A stretch of 64,000 nt of DNA from Candidatus Zixiibacteriota bacterium (lineage in GTDB: Bacteria > Zixibacteria > MSB-5A5 > GN15 > FEB-12), in NCBI GenBank assembly GCA_020351995.1, contig CP070674.1:895686-959685 (forward strand), written 5' to 3'. Each line of letters begins with the position of its first letter. The stretch's first letter is position 1. The notes under the pieces were generated by a model. It was given only the letters and a program-made list of their open reading frames with translations, was not told the DNA's origin and searched no databases. The translations under genes and the position numbers were made by a program. Of the stretch, positions 63,780 through 64,000 are shown piece after piece.

Positions 63780-64000
63780 TTATGGGCACGGCAGCGGCGC
63801 GGGGCCGTGCCGGTACAAGTAGCCTACCATGTAATCGATATCCAGAATATCCTGCTGATTATTACCGTCCACGTCGGCTTCTTCAAGACAGAGCGGCGCG
63901 GGTCCCCCGCGGTGTAGCCAATCTATGAAGTAATCGATGTCAAGGATGTCTACGCGAAGACTGCGGTCTACATCGCCACGCACCTGGCACTGGTATTGAG
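63780..64000 (-). CDS. Dockerin type I domain protein, C-terminal end (partial)
   Basis: The frame is open to the window edge, so the N-terminal part lies outside. The visible 72 residues form two type I dockerin units, each with the Ca2+-binding loop D-x-D/N-x-x-x-x-D-I-x-D: RGDVDRSLRVDILDIDYFID and EADVDGNNQQDILDIDYMVG, each followed by a short helix. A Cys before the first unit and CLEE/PCP Cys residues are typical of the secreted FCB versions of this domain. These tails usually end large extracellular proteins. The stop is at 63780-63782. Confidence 0.85.
   Translation of the reverse strand, partial: QYQCQVRGDVDRSLRVDILDIDYFIDWLHRGGPAPLCLEEADVDGNNQQDILDIDYMVGYLYRHGPAPLPCP

Noticed and set aside
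63280..63789. N-terminal extension of the AAA NTPase with repeated N-P-N-R-x-K text.
   Set aside because: The extension is the translation of the repeat island and tRNA-like sequence, with low-complexity text; the P-loop start at 63279 fits the family.
1..64000. CRISPR arrays, rRNA genes, prophage or restriction-modification systems.
   Set aside because: I looked for regular repeat-spacer runs, conserved rRNA text and known enzyme motifs and saw none in this window.

Overview
The window looks like a piece of chromosome from an uncultured, free-living diderm bacterium. It carries two TonB-dependent receptors with carboxypeptidase-regulatory-like N-terminal domains, several lipoproteins with lipoboxes, a HmuY-type protein, a DUF5916 protein and dockerin-type repeats. 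This mix is typical of FCB-group candidate phyla such as Zixibacteria, but that placement is an inference from gene content. No rRNA gene, intact tRNA gene, CRISPR array, prophage or complete IS element was seen.

Layout. 0-4.3 kb: a TPP riboswitch precedes a TonB receptor and a sodium:solute symporter on the minus strand, giving a likely two-membrane thiamine uptake unit. 4.3-9.6 kb: a HAD phosphatase, two small SnoaL/DUF4440 lipoproteins around a CPBP membrane protease, and a repeat-rich island with a REP-associated tyrosine transposase (RAYT). 9.6-15.7 kb: a DUF5916 protein, arsenite methyltransferase, Rex with its own operator, and alanine racemase. 15.9-30.7 kb: a MacB-like ABC exporter, ferritin-like protein, YggS, DivIVA, purine nucleoside phosphorylase, an Eis-like acetyltransferase, PepF and the ileS-dksA-lspA operon. 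30.7-35.2 kb: a four-gene surface-glycan cluster (asparagine-synthase-like amidase, TagD-like cytidylyltransferase, flippase, CDP-glycerol glycerophosphotransferase-like). 35.2-40.8 kb: the replication origin region with dnaA, dnaN and recF plus an orphan ABC ATPase; DnaA boxes lie on both sides of dnaA. 40.8-48.7 kb: fpg-uvrA, a methyltransferase and ECF S-component, birA-nadC, and a divergent ketol-acid-reductoisomerase-like gene. 48.9-52.2 kb: a TonB receptor and a two-repeat HmuY lipoprotein, probably for haem. 52.4-58.2 kb: a HEAT-cyclophilin fusion, a secreted protein, an adenosine-specific kinase, a zinc ribbon, a NifU-like scaffold, HflX and a response regulator. 58.3-64 kb: a membrane-TPR protein, an M1-family pseudopeptidase cut short by an in-frame TAG, an AAA NTPase, a second repeat island with a tRNA-like fragment, and the end of a dockerin protein that runs off the window.

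The points most worth following up are the riboswitch-controlled thiamine uptake unit, the M1-like protein that has lost its zinc site and carries an in-frame amber codon, the ketol-acid-reductoisomerase-like protein with altered active-site residues, and the teichoic-acid-like glycan genes in a diderm. I saw no clear multi-gene defence or mobile system that is wholly new. Start sites were moved from the longest possible reading frame where a ribosome binding site, signal peptide or family length argued for it.
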